From: an uncultured Pseudoteredinibacter sp.
Lineage (GTDB): Bacteria; Pseudomonadota; Gammaproteobacteria; Pseudomonadales; Cellvibrionaceae
Length of the DNA: 64,000 bases
Direction of reading: 5' to 3'
Assembly: GCF_947500695.1 (NCBI RefSeq)
Contig: NZ_CANMSS010000002.1
Location: 620,001-684,000, forward strand
Both the position numbers and the translations under genes were made by a program. How positions within the stretch are numbered: position 1 is the stretch's first letter; each line of letters opens with the position of its first letter. Under the pieces are notes generated by a model. The model was not told where the DNA came from. It saw nothing but the letters and a program-made list of their open reading frames with translations, and ran no database searches. Shown piece by piece: positions 42,070-51,426 of the stretch.

Positions 42070-43587
42070 TTACTGACTGTCTCGATCTAGTCCGCGGTAG
42101 CTCAAGGCTTCACTGATATGATTCGCTTCCAATGTTTGAGCACCCCCCAGATCGGCAATGCTCAAGGCCAGTTTTAAAATGCGGTGATACGCCCTGGCCG
42201 AGAACTTCAGTTGGCTCATGGCTTTTGCGAGTAGTTCAAGGCTTGCGGCGCTGGCGACTAGCTTGTTGGCCAATATTTCATCCAGCTCGGTATTGCTTAG
42301 GTTAGCGTTGAGTTTCTGTTGTCTGAGTAATTGCCTCTTTTGTGCTGCTATTACCCGCTCGCGTATTAACTGGCTACTGTCGCCAATGGGTGCGTTTTGC
42401 AGTTCATCACTATTAATGGTCTGCATGGGGATATGCAGATCGATGCGATCTAATAGTGGGCCTGAAAGCCGCATGCGATAGCGTTGAACTTGCTCTGGGC
42501 TGCAGCGGCAAGCGCGTTGGCGACTGCCGAAGTAACCGCAAGGGCATGGGTTCATCGCTGAGATCAATTGAAACCGTGCGGGATAGGTTGCTTGGGCCCT
42601 GGCCCTCGAGATACATATCTCACCATTTTCCAGGGGCTCTCTTAAAACCTCCAGTACTGAGCGAGGAAACTCGGGCAGTTCATCTAAAAAAAGTACGCCC
42701 CCATGGGCTAGGCTTATCTCGCCCGGTTTCGGGTTCGCACCTCCACCCACCAAAGCCGTGCTCGAGGCCGAGTGGTGAGGGTTGCGAAAGGGGCGCTGAC
42801 GCCATTTGGCAATATCAAATGGCTTATGGATAGAATGAATCGCTGCGACTTGAATGGCGTCTTGCTCAGATAGCTCGGGCAGAATATCGCCGAGCCTTTG
42901 GGCCAGCATGGTTTTGCCTGTGCCGGGCTCTCCAAAAAATAAGATGTTATGGCCGCCGGCGGCCGCGATTTCTAAAGCTCTTTTGGCCTGGGCTTGGCCC
43001 CTAACATCTTGCATGTCTAAACCGCTGAGCTGCTGTCGCTCTGTCGTCACTGCTGCCGGCTCGGGATCAAGTGGCTGATTGCCATTGAGATGGGCGCAAA
43101 CCTGTAGCAGGTTATCAGCCGCTAGCACCTTGGTATTGGCACTAAGTGCGGCTTCGGCTGCATTGGCCCTTGGCACAATGAGCTTACGTTGCTGTCCGCT
43201 GGCCGCCAGTGAAGCACTAAGGCTTGCGGGTATAGGCCTAAGCTCGCCCGATAGGGCAAGCTCGCCCAGTAGCTCGCAATGTTGTAACTCGCCCTGGGGG
43301 ATCTGTTTGGAGGCCGCCAATATGCCCAGAGCAATAGCCAAGTCAAAGCGGCCGCCATCTTTGGGGAGGTCTGCAGGAGCTAAATTTACGGTTATTCGAC
43401 GGGCGGGGAATTCAAAATGACTATTAAGAATGGCGCTACGCACGCGATCTTTGCTTTCTTTGACCGCCGTTTCGGCTAATCCAACAATGGCGAGCTTGGG
43501 CAAACCACCGGAAATATGGGTTTCTACCGTAACCAGTGGCGCATCAATACCCAGTCTGGCACGGCTATATACAACAGCTAATGACAT
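42070..43587 (-). CDS. comM: ComM/YifB family Mg-chelatase-like AAA+ ATPase
   Basis: The 505-residue protein has the ComM layout: an N-terminal Lon-like fold (SLAVVYSRARLGIDAPLVTVETHISGGLPKLAIVGL), the AAA+ core with Walker A GEPGTGKTMLAQR and Walker B VLFLDELPEF, zinc-type cysteines (NPCPCGYFG, CRC) and a C-terminal Mg-chelatase domain. ComM is a hexameric helicase that helps branch migration during natural transformation. The position next to ubiK and glnK matches the usual Pseudomonas order. Confidence 0.93.
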   Translation of the reverse strand: MSLAVVYSRARLGIDAPLVTVETHISGGLPKLAIVGLAETAVKESKDRVRSAILNSHFEFPARRITVNLAPADLPKDGGRFDLAIALGILAASKQIPQGELQHCELLGELALSGELRPIPASLSASLAASGQQRKLIVPRANAAEAALSANTKVLAADNLLQVCAHLNGNQPLDPEPAAVTTERQQLSGLDMQDVRGQAQAKRALEIAAAGGHNILFFGEPGTGKTMLAQRLGDILPELSEQDAIQVAAIHSIHKPFDIAKWRQRPFRNPHHSASSTALVGGGANPKPGEISLAHGGVLFLDELPEFPRSVLEVLREPLENGEICISRARAQATYPARFQLISAMNPCPCGYFGSRQRACRCSPEQVQRYRMRLSGPLLDRIDLHIPMQTINSDELQNAPIGDSSQLIRERVIAAQKRQLLRQQKLNANLSNTELDEILANKLVASAASLELLAKAMSQLKFSARAYHRILKLALSIADLGGAQTLEANHISEALSYRGLDRDSQ

Positions 43588-43746
43588 GTTCAGCTAATCC
43601 CTTTGAAGCCCTTTTAAGTGCTAGGCCCTAGCAAGCCGGTGGCGGCTAAGTGCACATATTCTGTGGGGTAATGGGATTAGGCTAACAGCCGTTATAACTA
43701 TTCAGTATCGGGCAAAAGCCGGAATAGGCCTTGTTGCGAATGATGG

Positions 43747-44010
43747 TTATGAGTTGGTAGAGGGCTTTTGAAGTTCTTCTAACTCTTTCAGCTGTTGTTG
43801 CATCTGAGTCAATTGCTGCTCTAGGGCATCAATTTTTTCACGGCTGCGCTGCAGCACGATGCCCTGGGCATCGAATTCGTCACGTCCAACCAGGTTTAAG
43901 CGTTTTACCGCAGAGCTAATGATCTGCTGAAGCTGACTATGAGGCGCAGGGCCGTTTTCCATGGCCTGGTGAATGTCATTGGCGAGTTTTTGTGCGAAGT
44001 CTTGCAGCAT
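43747..44010 (-). CDS. ubiK: Ubiquinone biosynthesis accessory factor UbiK (BMFP)
   Basis: The 87-residue protein has the BMFP/UbiK pattern: an N-terminal helix (LQDFAQKLANDIHQAM), the VGRDEFDAQGIVLQRSREKIDALEQQLTQ segment and a C-terminal coiled coil. It forms trimers that assist the Ubi metabolon in ubiquinone synthesis. Its location between comM and glnK is the usual one. Confidence 0.9.
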   Translation of the reverse strand: MLQDFAQKLANDIHQAMENGPAPHSQLQQIISSAVKRLNLVGRDEFDAQGIVLQRSREKIDALEQQLTQMQQQLKELEELQKPSTNS

Positions 44011-44083
44011 GGAAGAGCATTCCCGATAAAAAGTAGGGCGCTAGTTTAAACCATGTTGCAGGAAGATACATAAAAGCCTGTTT

Positions 44084-44164
44084 TGCACCAAGAGAGGGCC
44101 AAAAATAATGCACCAAGAATGAGCGTTGCTCGATGCGAAAAAAGAACTGCACCAGGGCTGTGCG
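44084..44164. promoter_or_regulatory. NtrC-like binding sites
   Basis: The known NtrC site is GCAC-N7-GTGC. A perfect match lies at 44149-44163 (GCAC, then GTGC starting at 44160). A one-mismatch site lies at 44110-44124 (GCAC...GAGC) and a weak third at 44085-44099 (GCAC...GGGC). All begin with TGCACCA. They lie about 90-150 bases upstream of the sigma-54 promoter, the normal enhancer distance. Confidence 0.6.
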
Positions 44165-44236
44165 AAAAAAGCCCATTAATTCCCCGAAACGATTTTAATC
44201 CCCCGAAAAATCAATACATAGGAGAAAAATTAAAAG

Positions 44237-44253
44237 TTGGCCCGCGATGTGCA
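44237..44253 (+). promoter_or_regulatory. Sigma-54 promoter for torF-glnK-amtB
   Basis: TTGGCCCG-N4-GTGCA matches the -24/-12 consensus TTGGCACG-N4-TTGCA, with GG at 44239-44240 and GC at 44251-44252 at the required 12-base offset. Two bases differ from consensus (C for A, G for T). Together with the upstream NtrC sites it implies induction under nitrogen limitation. The predicted start is near 44264. Confidence 0.65.
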
Positions 44254-44431
44254 ATAAGCAATTTAGTTGATTCAATCACGAGTGTCGCTAGGTAGAAGTT
44301 TTAGAGTGCCGGCGGCGGAATAAACACCATGTGCTATAGCTTAAAGAATGGCCTAGGCCGTTCCTAAGCGCTAAGAGCGGTGCCAATACTTATAAACAAA
44401 CTTACAAGCACTTAAATCTTGGAGAATAATT

Positions 44432-45148
44432 ATGAAGAGAGTCATTAACTGTGTATCAGCTGCTGCTTTAAGTCTGGCGGCATTTTCAAGCCAGGCTGCA
44501 GAAATCAGTGCAAACGTTGCGCTAACCAGCGATTACAAATTTCGAGGCATTTCACAGACTGACACCAGTCCAGCTATTCAAGGTGGCTTCGATGTGAATT
44601 TTGAAAATGGCGTTTACGTTGGTACCTGGGGTTCCAATGTTGATTTTGCCAACAGCTTAGAGCTGGATTATTACATCGGTTACAGCACTGATTTAAATGA
44701 AGATGTATCCATCGATGTTGGTTACCTTTATTACGATTACCCAGGTACTCCTGATGTAGATGATTACGCTGAAGTTTACGGTAGTGTGTCTTTCAAAGAT
44801 TTTACTTTGGGGGTGAACTACTCCGATGACTACTACTTAGAAACTGGCAAACTGATTTACATCTATGGTGGCTATGAGTTTTCTTTGCCGGAAGATTTCA
44901 GCCTTGCTATTCACTATGGCTTTAGTGATTTAGATCGCAGTACTCAAAATGCCGCTCCAGGTGAAAATGCCTTTTTGACCGGTGGCGCAGATTCATACGC
45001 AGACTACAACATCACCCTAAACAAAAGTTATGGCGGTGTTGATTTCAGTTTGGGCTATTACGATACCGACTTGAATAAAGCCGAGTGCTTTGACAATGAC
45101 AGTCTCTGCGATGGCTCATTCATTTTTACTATTGCTAAATCGCTATAA
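44432..45148 (+). CDS. TorF-family putative outer-membrane porin
   Basis: The 238-residue protein has a signal peptide (about 1-22, ending SQA) and a beta-barrel with alternating aromatic/polar strands. The family start is EISANVALTSDYKFRGISQTDTSPAIQGGFD. The segment KFRGISQ is the TorF hallmark. Two Cys (CFDNDSLC) near the C-terminus may form a disulfide in an outer loop. It is the first gene after the sigma-54 promoter and 53 bases ahead of glnK, so it may help nitrogenous solutes cross the outer membrane. Confidence 0.82.
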   Translation: MKRVINCVSAAALSLAAFSSQAAEISANVALTSDYKFRGISQTDTSPAIQGGFDVNFENGVYVGTWGSNVDFANSLELDYYIGYSTDLNEDVSIDVGYLYYDYPGTPDVDDYAEVYGSVSFKDFTLGVNYSDDYYLETGKLIYIYGGYEFSLPEDFSLAIHYGFSDLDRSTQNAAPGENAFLTGGADSYADYNITLNKSYGGVDFSLGYYDTDLNKAECFDNDSLCDGSFIFTIAKSL

Positions 45149-45177
45149 ACAACGCAGCGCATTTCGGGGCTGGCTAA

Positions 45178-45540
<363 letters not shown>

Positions 45541-45635
45541 TATAGCGATCTAATTTAACCTCGTAATAAACTCAAAAACCTTATTTTTTGCGGCTTTTTT
45601 AGCTGCGACAGGATTCTTTTGTCTGGAGAAAACTG

Positions 45636-46886
45636 ATGGAAACCCAAGTTAACGAGTTGGCTTATGCCCTCGACACCTTTTATTTCTTAGTCTGTGGCGC
45701 CTTAGTAATGTGGATGGCCGCTGGTTTTGCCATGTTGGAAGCCGGTTTAGTTCGCGCTAAAAATACCACAGAAATTTTGACCAAAAACGTCGCTCTGTTC
45801 GCAATCGCATGCACCATGTACATGATTTGTGGTTACACGATTATGTACGGGTCAGCCGATTGGCTGTTGTCCGGCATAACGGGGGACGGAATTGCCGGAG
45901 CCGCCGAGCCAGCGAGCTATGCTCCCTCGGCGGACTTTTTCTTCCAGGTTGTGTTTGTAGCAACCGCCATGTCGATTGTTTCAGGTGCTGTCGCTGAGCG
46001 CATGAAACTGTGGGCATTCTTAGCCTTCGCGGTGGTGATGACAGGTTTCATCTATCCACTTGAAGGTTCTTGGACTTGGGGCAGCAAAGATGTCTTCGGT
46101 TTGTATAACCTAGGTGATCTTGGCTTCTCTGATTTTGCTGGCTCGGGCATTGTACATATGGCAGGTGCTGCAGCAGCATTGGCTGGTGTATTGATTCTTG
46201 GTCCGCGTAAAGGCAAATACGGTCCAGGTAATGTCATCACTCCGATTCCAGGTTGTAACTTGCCATTGGCTACCTTGGGTACTTTTATCCTTTGGTTGGG
46301 TTGGTTCGGCTTCAACGGCGGCTCGGTATTAGCAACGGCCAGTGTTGAAAGTGCAAACAGTGTAGCGGTTGTCTTTATGAACACCAATGCTGCCGCAGCG
46401 GGTGGCTTAATCGGTGCACTAGCCATTGCCCGCTTTAAGTTTGGTAAGGCGGATCTCACTATGGCATTGAACGGTGCTTTAGCCGGCTTGGTAGCCATTA
46501 CGGCAGAGCCATCAACGCCAACGCCATTACAGGCTACTTTGTTCGGTATGCTAGGTGGTGTCATCGTAGTATTTAGCATTCTGACTTTGGATAAGCTAAA
46601 AATCGATGATCCAGTAGGTGCTATTTCTGTCCATGGTGTTGTGGGTCTACTTGGTTTGTTACTGGTTCCTGTTACTAACCCACTGACAGCTGATGGAGGC
46701 TCTAGTTTTACCGGTCAGTTAATTGGTGCTGCCACTATCTTTGGTTGGGTATTCCTATCAAGCCTCTTGGTGTGGTTGATCATCGATAAGATCTTCGGTG
46801 TACGTGTAAGCGAAGAGGAAGAGTACGACGGTGTTGATCTGGCCGAGTGCGGTATGGACGCCTACCCAGAGTTCACGACTAAGTAA
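45636..46886 (+). CDS. amtB: Ammonium transporter AmtB
   Basis: The 416-residue protein has eleven expected membrane spans and Amt motifs: MLEAGLVRAKNTTEILTKN, the pore histidines in SGIVHMAGAAAALAG and GAISVHGVVGLLG, and FGFNGGS. No cleavable signal peptide is obvious; the N-terminus resembles forms where the first span is retained. It conducts ammonium across the inner membrane as a trimer and is blocked by GlnK. Confidence 0.95.
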   Translation: METQVNELAYALDTFYFLVCGALVMWMAAGFAMLEAGLVRAKNTTEILTKNVALFAIACTMYMICGYTIMYGSADWLLSGITGDGIAGAAEPASYAPSADFFFQVVFVATAMSIVSGAVAERMKLWAFLAFAVVMTGFIYPLEGSWTWGSKDVFGLYNLGDLGFSDFAGSGIVHMAGAAAALAGVLILGPRKGKYGPGNVITPIPGCNLPLATLGTFILWLGWFGFNGGSVLATASVESANSVAVVFMNTNAAAAGGLIGALAIARFKFGKADLTMALNGALAGLVAITAEPSTPTPLQATLFGMLGGVIVVFSILTLDKLKIDDPVGAISVHGVVGLLGLLLVPVTNPLTADGGSSFTGQLIGAATIFGWVFLSSLLVWLIIDKIFGVRVSEEEEYDGVDLAECGMDAYPEFTTK

Positions 46887-46911
46887 CAGGGCACAGCGTT
46901 TGTGTTACATC

Positions 46912-46940
46912 ATAAAAGCCCCGGTTTTCGGGGCTTTTAT
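46912..46940 (+). terminator. Terminator after amtB
   Basis: ATAAAAGCCCCG-GTTTT-CGGGGCTTTTAT is a perfect 12-bp stem with A and T tracts, 25 bases after the stop. It separates amtB from the second PII gene. Confidence 0.92.
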
Positions 46941-47022
46941 GGCTGAGAAAGGCTTGTTTGGGTGATTTTTAGGGCTTTTCCGTGTATGGTGCCCCCTCTA
47001 AAAAAACCATGAAAAGCCTTAG

Positions 47023-47386
<364 letters not shown>

Positions 47387-47388
<2 letters not shown>

Positions 47389-47422
47389 AAACCTTGCAGC
47401 CACTAAGGTTTTTGGTGGCTGC
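47387..47422 (+). terminator. Terminator after the second PII gene, with two alternative hairpins
   Basis: AAAAACCTT (47387-47395) pairs with AAGGTTTTT (47405-47413). The loop of that hairpin plus two more bases, GCAGCCAC (47396-47403), also pairs with GTGGCTGC (47415-47422). The two stems exclude each other. The first starts at the stop codon and ends in a T-run, so it is a plausible terminator. Confidence 0.6.
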
Positions 47423-47966
47423 TAGTCCTCTCTTATTTGTTCTTTTTAGTTTTCTTTCTTTTGCGTTTTTTTCTCTATTGCCTTTCCAGATTCGATTTCT
47501 TTCCCGTCATTTTTAGTGTCTAAACACTTATTAAATTCCACAGCGAATAAAGCTTGGCTACTTTAGCTGTTAATTAATTTATCGCAAATAATCCCTGATT
47601 GAAGGTGTGCCTTTGTTAAGTCATAAAGATCTAGCTGCTGAAAAAATATTTGCTTAAGCAAAGACACTTTTATTGCACCGTTTGTGGGCAAAACTAGATT
47701 TTCAATTTGTTGCTCTATCAATGGCTCTGGGTGGCTTTTACGGTGCTACTGGTCTCGCAAAAACCACAGACAAAATAAGACTAAAGCGTAACTTTTTAAT
47801 TAAAACTAAAGAACTAACTGTCTAAGCTGTCATTTCAAAAAAAGTGGAATTTTTTTCGTAATAATGATGACAAAAAGTGATAAGAAAGTTCCGACAATTG
47901 GTTGCCTACTCTGATCAATAGGCTATACCTAAATACGAAGGGTGTATTCTTAGGGTACTTAATAAA
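47423..47966. other. Long AT-rich intergenic region before sutA
   Basis: No convincing gene is present. A 50-codon frame (TTG 47673 to TAA 47825) contains a hydrophobic stretch (FVALSMALGGFYGATGLA), but has no ribosome-binding site and is left uncalled. The last 100 bases presumably hold the sutA promoter. Confidence 0.45.
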
Positions 47967-48230
47967 ATGACAATACTAAAACAGCATAAAAAAGAAAAAG
48001 CTGTTAAGCAGCTTAATGTGAATGACAATCCGGTAGGATTGGATTCGCTCGCAAAGTTAGACAAAGAGCAATCCTTTACGCCGGGCTGTCGAGCCGATCT
48101 TAGATCCGAGTTGGATCGTCAGGTGCAGGAGTTTCTAAGCCACGGTGGAGAAATTCAAGATATTGCACCTAACGTGATGGCCGATCCGCCGAAAAAGCCT
48201 CAGAACAATTACGGTTCTAGGCCTATCTAA
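47967..48230 (+). CDS. sutA: SutA-like RNA polymerase-associated regulator
   Basis: The 87-residue protein has a disordered, charged N-terminus and a C-terminal half very like Pseudomonas SutA as I remember it: EFLSHGGEIQDIAPNVMADPPKKP, ending NNYGSRPI. SutA binds RNA polymerase and boosts transcription in slow-growing cells. Its placement after the amtB/PII genes and before the HAD phosphatase and xerC is the Pseudomonas position. The N-terminus is shorter than in Pseudomonas (about 105 residues) and less acidic. Confidence 0.8.
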   Translation: MTILKQHKKEKAVKQLNVNDNPVGLDSLAKLDKEQSFTPGCRADLRSELDRQVQEFLSHGGEIQDIAPNVMADPPKKPQNNYGSRPI

Positions 48231-48236
48231 AGAATT

Positions 48237-48974
48237 TTACGATTTCATCTGCAAGTTGGCCTGCAGTCGTTCTACGGCTGCAGGTATTTTATTTAATTGG
48301 TCGACTTCCAGGCTCGCCGTATATTCAGATTCTTCCCACGGTTTATTATTAGGGTTGTACCATATTGTATACAATCCAGCTTGCTGCGCTCCCCAAACAT
48401 CGTCACTTGGGTTGTCCCCGATATGTAATGCTTCTTCTGCCCTAACATTGAAATGTTTCAAGGTTTGCTCAAAGGGTTCTGGCTCAGGCTTGCCGATGCC
48501 GAGATCTTCCGCACTGATATGCAATGTAAAGTATTTATCGAGTCCTAAGCGTTTGCTGCACGCATTGCCATTGGTGATGGCCGCGAGTTGATACTGTTCG
48601 CTTAACTGCGCTAGCGTTTCTCCGGTGTGTTCAAAATAAACCGGCTTGTGTCGCCAGTGCATAAAGCACTGAAAAATATCATCGCTGAGTTGCTCTGCTT
48701 CAGCTTGATTAAAATTATGATCTTGTAAAACTAAACTGAGTGATTGACGGCGTAACTGGCTTACCTGGTACTTCAATTGTGGTTGATCGGCAGTCAGCTG
48801 TTTCCATTTTTTAACTCTTGCTTGAAACAAGCTCATCATGTCGTAGTATTCAGCGATTACTGCGGCTCTTTGAGTAAGTAGGGCAAAGGCTTGTTTTTCA
48901 GCCTCCATCATTACTTGCTTGGTTGACCAAAGCGTATCATCGAGATCGAAGCAAATCAGTTTAATATCTGGCAT
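48237..48974 (-). CDS. yigB: HAD-superfamily phosphatase, YigB-like
   Basis: The 245-residue protein has HAD motif I (CFDLDDTLW), motif II (AITNGN), motif III (GKPEPEPF) and motif IV (HIGDNPSDDVWGAQQAG), with a helical cap between motifs I and II. YigB dephosphorylates a riboflavin precursor (5-amino-6-(5-phospho-ribitylamino)uracil). It lies 11 bases downstream of xerC, as is usual, in the dapF-DUF484-xerC-yigB operon. Confidence 0.87.
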   Translation of the reverse strand: MPDIKLICFDLDDTLWSTKQVMMEAEKQAFALLTQRAAVIAEYYDMMSLFQARVKKWKQLTADQPQLKYQVSQLRRQSLSLVLQDHNFNQAEAEQLSDDIFQCFMHWRHKPVYFEHTGETLAQLSEQYQLAAITNGNACSKRLGLDKYFTLHISAEDLGIGKPEPEPFEQTLKHFNVRAEEALHIGDNPSDDVWGAQQAGLYTIWYNPNNKPWEESEYTASLEVDQLNKIPAAVERLQANLQMKS

Positions 48975-48985
48975 AGAGCAGTTTC

Positions 48986-49885
48986 TTAATCGTCTTTTTT
49001 CTGCGCCCTAGGGTGGGCATTATCATAGACTTTCGCGAGATGCTGAAAATCTAAATGAGTATAGACCTGGGTGGTCGAAATATTGGCATGCCCTAAAAGC
49101 TCTTGCACAGCTCTTAAGTCGCCGCTGGATTCCAGCATATGACTGGCAAAAGAATGGCGCAGCATATGTGGATTAACGGGGTGCCCTTTAGCCAGGCTTT
49201 GGCGATTAAAACGTGCCTGAATGCTTCGCGGTTTTAAGCGTTGGCCTTTTTTACTGATAAATACGGCAGGTTCATCTTGTTCCGCGAATAGTTTGCGCTG
49301 GCTTAGCCATTGTTTGATGGCGTTCAAGGCGATCTTACCTAGTGGCAGCAATCTTTGTTTATTACCTTTGCCTCGTGCCAATACGGTGCCGGCTGAAAAA
49401 TCAATATTTCCCAAATCAAGATCGGTCAGTTCGGCCAGGCGAAGCCCAGAAGAGTACATGGTTTCTAAAATGGCTCCATCGCGTGTTTCATAGAAGCAGT
49501 CTTCGTGATCAACCGACATAAAGTCTGCCGTTTGATCTACGTCCATGGTTTTGGGGAGTGGTTTGGGCGATTTGGGCGCGCTGATGCCAGCGCTGGGATC
49601 TTGTTTTATCCATTGCTCTTTTATGGCAAAGCGAAACCAGGAACGTAAGGCTGAGAGTAAGCGTTGTATGCTTCGTCCGCTTAAACCTTGGCGATGAAGT
49701 TGTGCAATGCACTGGCGAATATGGTGCGCGTTTACGGCGCTAATATTCTCGAGGCTTTGGGAGTCGCAATAATGAATAAATTTATCTAAATCGCGGCGAT
49801 AGTTTGAGAGGGTATGGGGAGAAACTTGCCGCACCTGCTGCAGGTAATCGCAGAAGCTCTGACTCTGTAGCAGCAAGTTGTTCAT
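48986..49885 (-). CDS. xerC: Tyrosine recombinase XerC
   Basis: The 299-residue protein has the N-terminal SAM-like domain (FCDYLQQVRQVSPHTLSNYRRDL) and catalytic motifs: Arg in SGLRLAEL, Lys in GKGNKQRLLP, HMLRHSFASHML (His and Arg), LGHANISTTQVYTHLDF with the nucleophile Tyr. With XerD it resolves chromosome dimers at dif. It is two bases downstream of the DUF484 gene in the dapF operon. Confidence 0.95.
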   Translation of the reverse strand: MNNLLLQSQSFCDYLQQVRQVSPHTLSNYRRDLDKFIHYCDSQSLENISAVNAHHIRQCIAQLHRQGLSGRSIQRLLSALRSWFRFAIKEQWIKQDPSAGISAPKSPKPLPKTMDVDQTADFMSVDHEDCFYETRDGAILETMYSSGLRLAELTDLDLGNIDFSAGTVLARGKGNKQRLLPLGKIALNAIKQWLSQRKLFAEQDEPAVFISKKGQRLKPRSIQARFNRQSLAKGHPVNPHMLRHSFASHMLESSGDLRAVQELLGHANISTTQVYTHLDFQHLAKVYDNAHPRAQKKDD

Positions 49886-49887
49886 GC

Positions 49888-50568
49888 CTAGCCTGGTAAA
49901 TGTTTGGGTACAATGCGGTTTAGCATGTCGGCAATATAGGACAGAAATAGCGTGCCCATGCTAGAGCGATAATAATCTGGATCGCGATTGCCAATGGCTA
50001 GCAAGCCAAAGCAGTTGCCGTGAATAAGGGGCGCAATAGCAGCTGAGCCTACCTTTGCGGCATTATCTTCAAAGAGGTAGTGAATGGTATTGCCGTCGAA
50101 ATGTCCGCAGCAGGCTTTGCCAGATTTAATGTGCATGCCAAGCGGTTCACGGGCTTCATTCAAAGTAACAATGCGGGCTGGGCCGGCATCTATATTATCG
50201 TCTTTGCTGAATAGCAGTAGGGTAGTATAGTGAATTTTAAATTCACTATTAAAGCTGTAGAACAGAGCATCAATAATATCGCCGAGATCCTGAGCCTCCA
50301 TCAATGCCAGAACTAAACGTTTGGTTTTATCGAACAACTTATCATTATCACGAGCATTTTCCAGCAGACTACTTAGGCGGTGGCGCATTTCCATATTGCG
50401 ATCACGTAAAACACTAACTTGACGTTCAATCAATGAAATCGCATTACCACTGGCGTGAGGCAATTGAATATCGCTGATTAAATTAGGATGGCGTAGAAAA
50501 AATTCTTGATCGTTTCTTAAAAACTCAACGATATCCTGTTCGTCTATAGCACTTTCTGTGTTGCTCAT
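49888..50568 (-). CDS. DUF484 family protein (GAF-like)
   Basis: I start at ATG 50568 (MSNTESAIDEQDIVEFLRNDQEFFLRHPNLI), whose ATGA overlaps the dapF stop. The upstream in-frame start at 50640 would extend into dapF and is unlikely. The 226-residue product has an N-terminal DUF484 helix region with a coiled coil (SLIERQVSVLRDRNMEMRHRLSSLL) and a GAF-like C-terminal domain (about 80-220). Its function is unknown, but it is conserved between dapF and xerC in many gammaproteobacteria. Confidence 0.88.
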   Translation of the reverse strand: MSNTESAIDEQDIVEFLRNDQEFFLRHPNLISDIQLPHASGNAISLIERQVSVLRDRNMEMRHRLSSLLENARDNDKLFDKTKRLVLALMEAQDLGDIIDALFYSFNSEFKIHYTTLLLFSKDDNIDAGPARIVTLNEAREPLGMHIKSGKACCGHFDGNTIHYLFEDNAAKVGSAAIAPLIHGNCFGLLAIGNRDPDYYRSSMGTLFLSYIADMLNRIVPKHLPG

Positions 50569-51395
50569 ATTTTTATTTGTCCGTGATAAACCGTCGTTGC
50601 GGGTCCTGTCATGATAACGGGCTGGTCGCGCCCTGGCCATTCAATCTGCAAGCTACCACCTGGCAGATTCACTTTTACCTTCTCATCCAATAAGCCCTGT
50701 AGGCGGCCGCTAACCACAGCGGCACAGGCGCCAGTGCCACAGGCTAATGTTTCACCTACACCGCGTTCGAAAACGCGCAAATTAACTTCCTGTCGAGATA
50801 GCAGCTCCATAAAGCCGGCGTTTACCTTCTGCGGAAAGCGGGCATGAGCTTCTATCTGCGGGCCCCATTCTTCAATTGGGCCTTTCTCACAGCTATCGAT
50901 TACAGTAACAGCATGGGGGTTGCCCATCGATACGGCGCCGATCTCTATCTCGCCATGATCTAGTGCAATGCGATACTTACTTTGCTCTTCAACGTTATCA
51001 AAGGGAATTTGTGCTGGGCTAAGTTCGGGCTTGCCCATATCCACACTGACATCACCATTGTCTTGCACTTTTAATAGCAAAACACCGGCTTTTGTTTCTA
51101 CTTTGATCTCTTTCTTGCCGGTTAATTTGCGCTCGCGCACAAACTTCGCAAAGCAACGTGCGCCGTTTCCGCAATTTTCTACCTCACTGCCATCACAGTT
51201 AAAAATACGATATTTAAAATCAACATCGGGACGGCTGGGAATTTCAACGATCAACAATTGATCACAGCCGACACCAAAGCGTCGATCGGCAATCTTTCGA
51301 ACCTTCTCGGCACTGAGTCGGATGCGCTGGCTGACGGCGTCAATCATGACGAAGTCATTACCTAAACCGTGCATCTTGGTGAATCTCAGTCTCAC
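50565..51395 (-). CDS. dapF: Diaminopimelate epimerase
   Basis: The 276-residue protein has both DapF catalytic cysteines: Cys75 in VENCGNGARC and the second in LACGTGACAAV. N-terminal KMHGLGNDFVMID and the SMGNPHAV motif are also present. It interconverts LL- and meso-diaminopimelate for lysine and peptidoglycan synthesis. It lies 31 bases downstream of lysA and overlaps the DUF484 gene by four bases. Confidence 0.96.
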   Translation of the reverse strand: MRLRFTKMHGLGNDFVMIDAVSQRIRLSAEKVRKIADRRFGVGCDQLLIVEIPSRPDVDFKYRIFNCDGSEVENCGNGARCFAKFVRERKLTGKKEIKVETKAGVLLLKVQDNGDVSVDMGKPELSPAQIPFDNVEEQSKYRIALDHGEIEIGAVSMGNPHAVTVIDSCEKGPIEEWGPQIEAHARFPQKVNAGFMELLSRQEVNLRVFERGVGETLACGTGACAAVVSGRLQGLLDEKVKVNLPGGSLQIEWPGRDQPVIMTGPATTVYHGQIKI

Positions 51396-51426
51396 TCTAT
51401 CTTCCTTCTATCTAACTTTCTGGCGC

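Larger units (their letters stand above)
44011..44431. other. Divergent control region between ubiK and torF
   Basis: No gene is visible. The left half carries NtrC-like sites and a sigma-54 promoter (separate entries). The right half would be a leader of about 165 bases with a GAATGGCC-TA-GGCCGTTC hairpin (44346-44363). Confidence 0.6.

Noticed and set aside
43671..43680. ATGGGATTAG between comM and ubiK
   Set aside because: Single partial match without dyad symmetry, far from the catabolic locus; chance is likely.
46052..46579. 175-codon frame antisense to amtB
   Set aside because: Shadow of amtB; Pro/Thr/Ala-rich composition is typical of antisense frames.
47673..47825. Possible 50-residue protein before sutA
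   Set aside because: TTG start without a ribosome-binding site, and no family seen; noted only in the gap entry.
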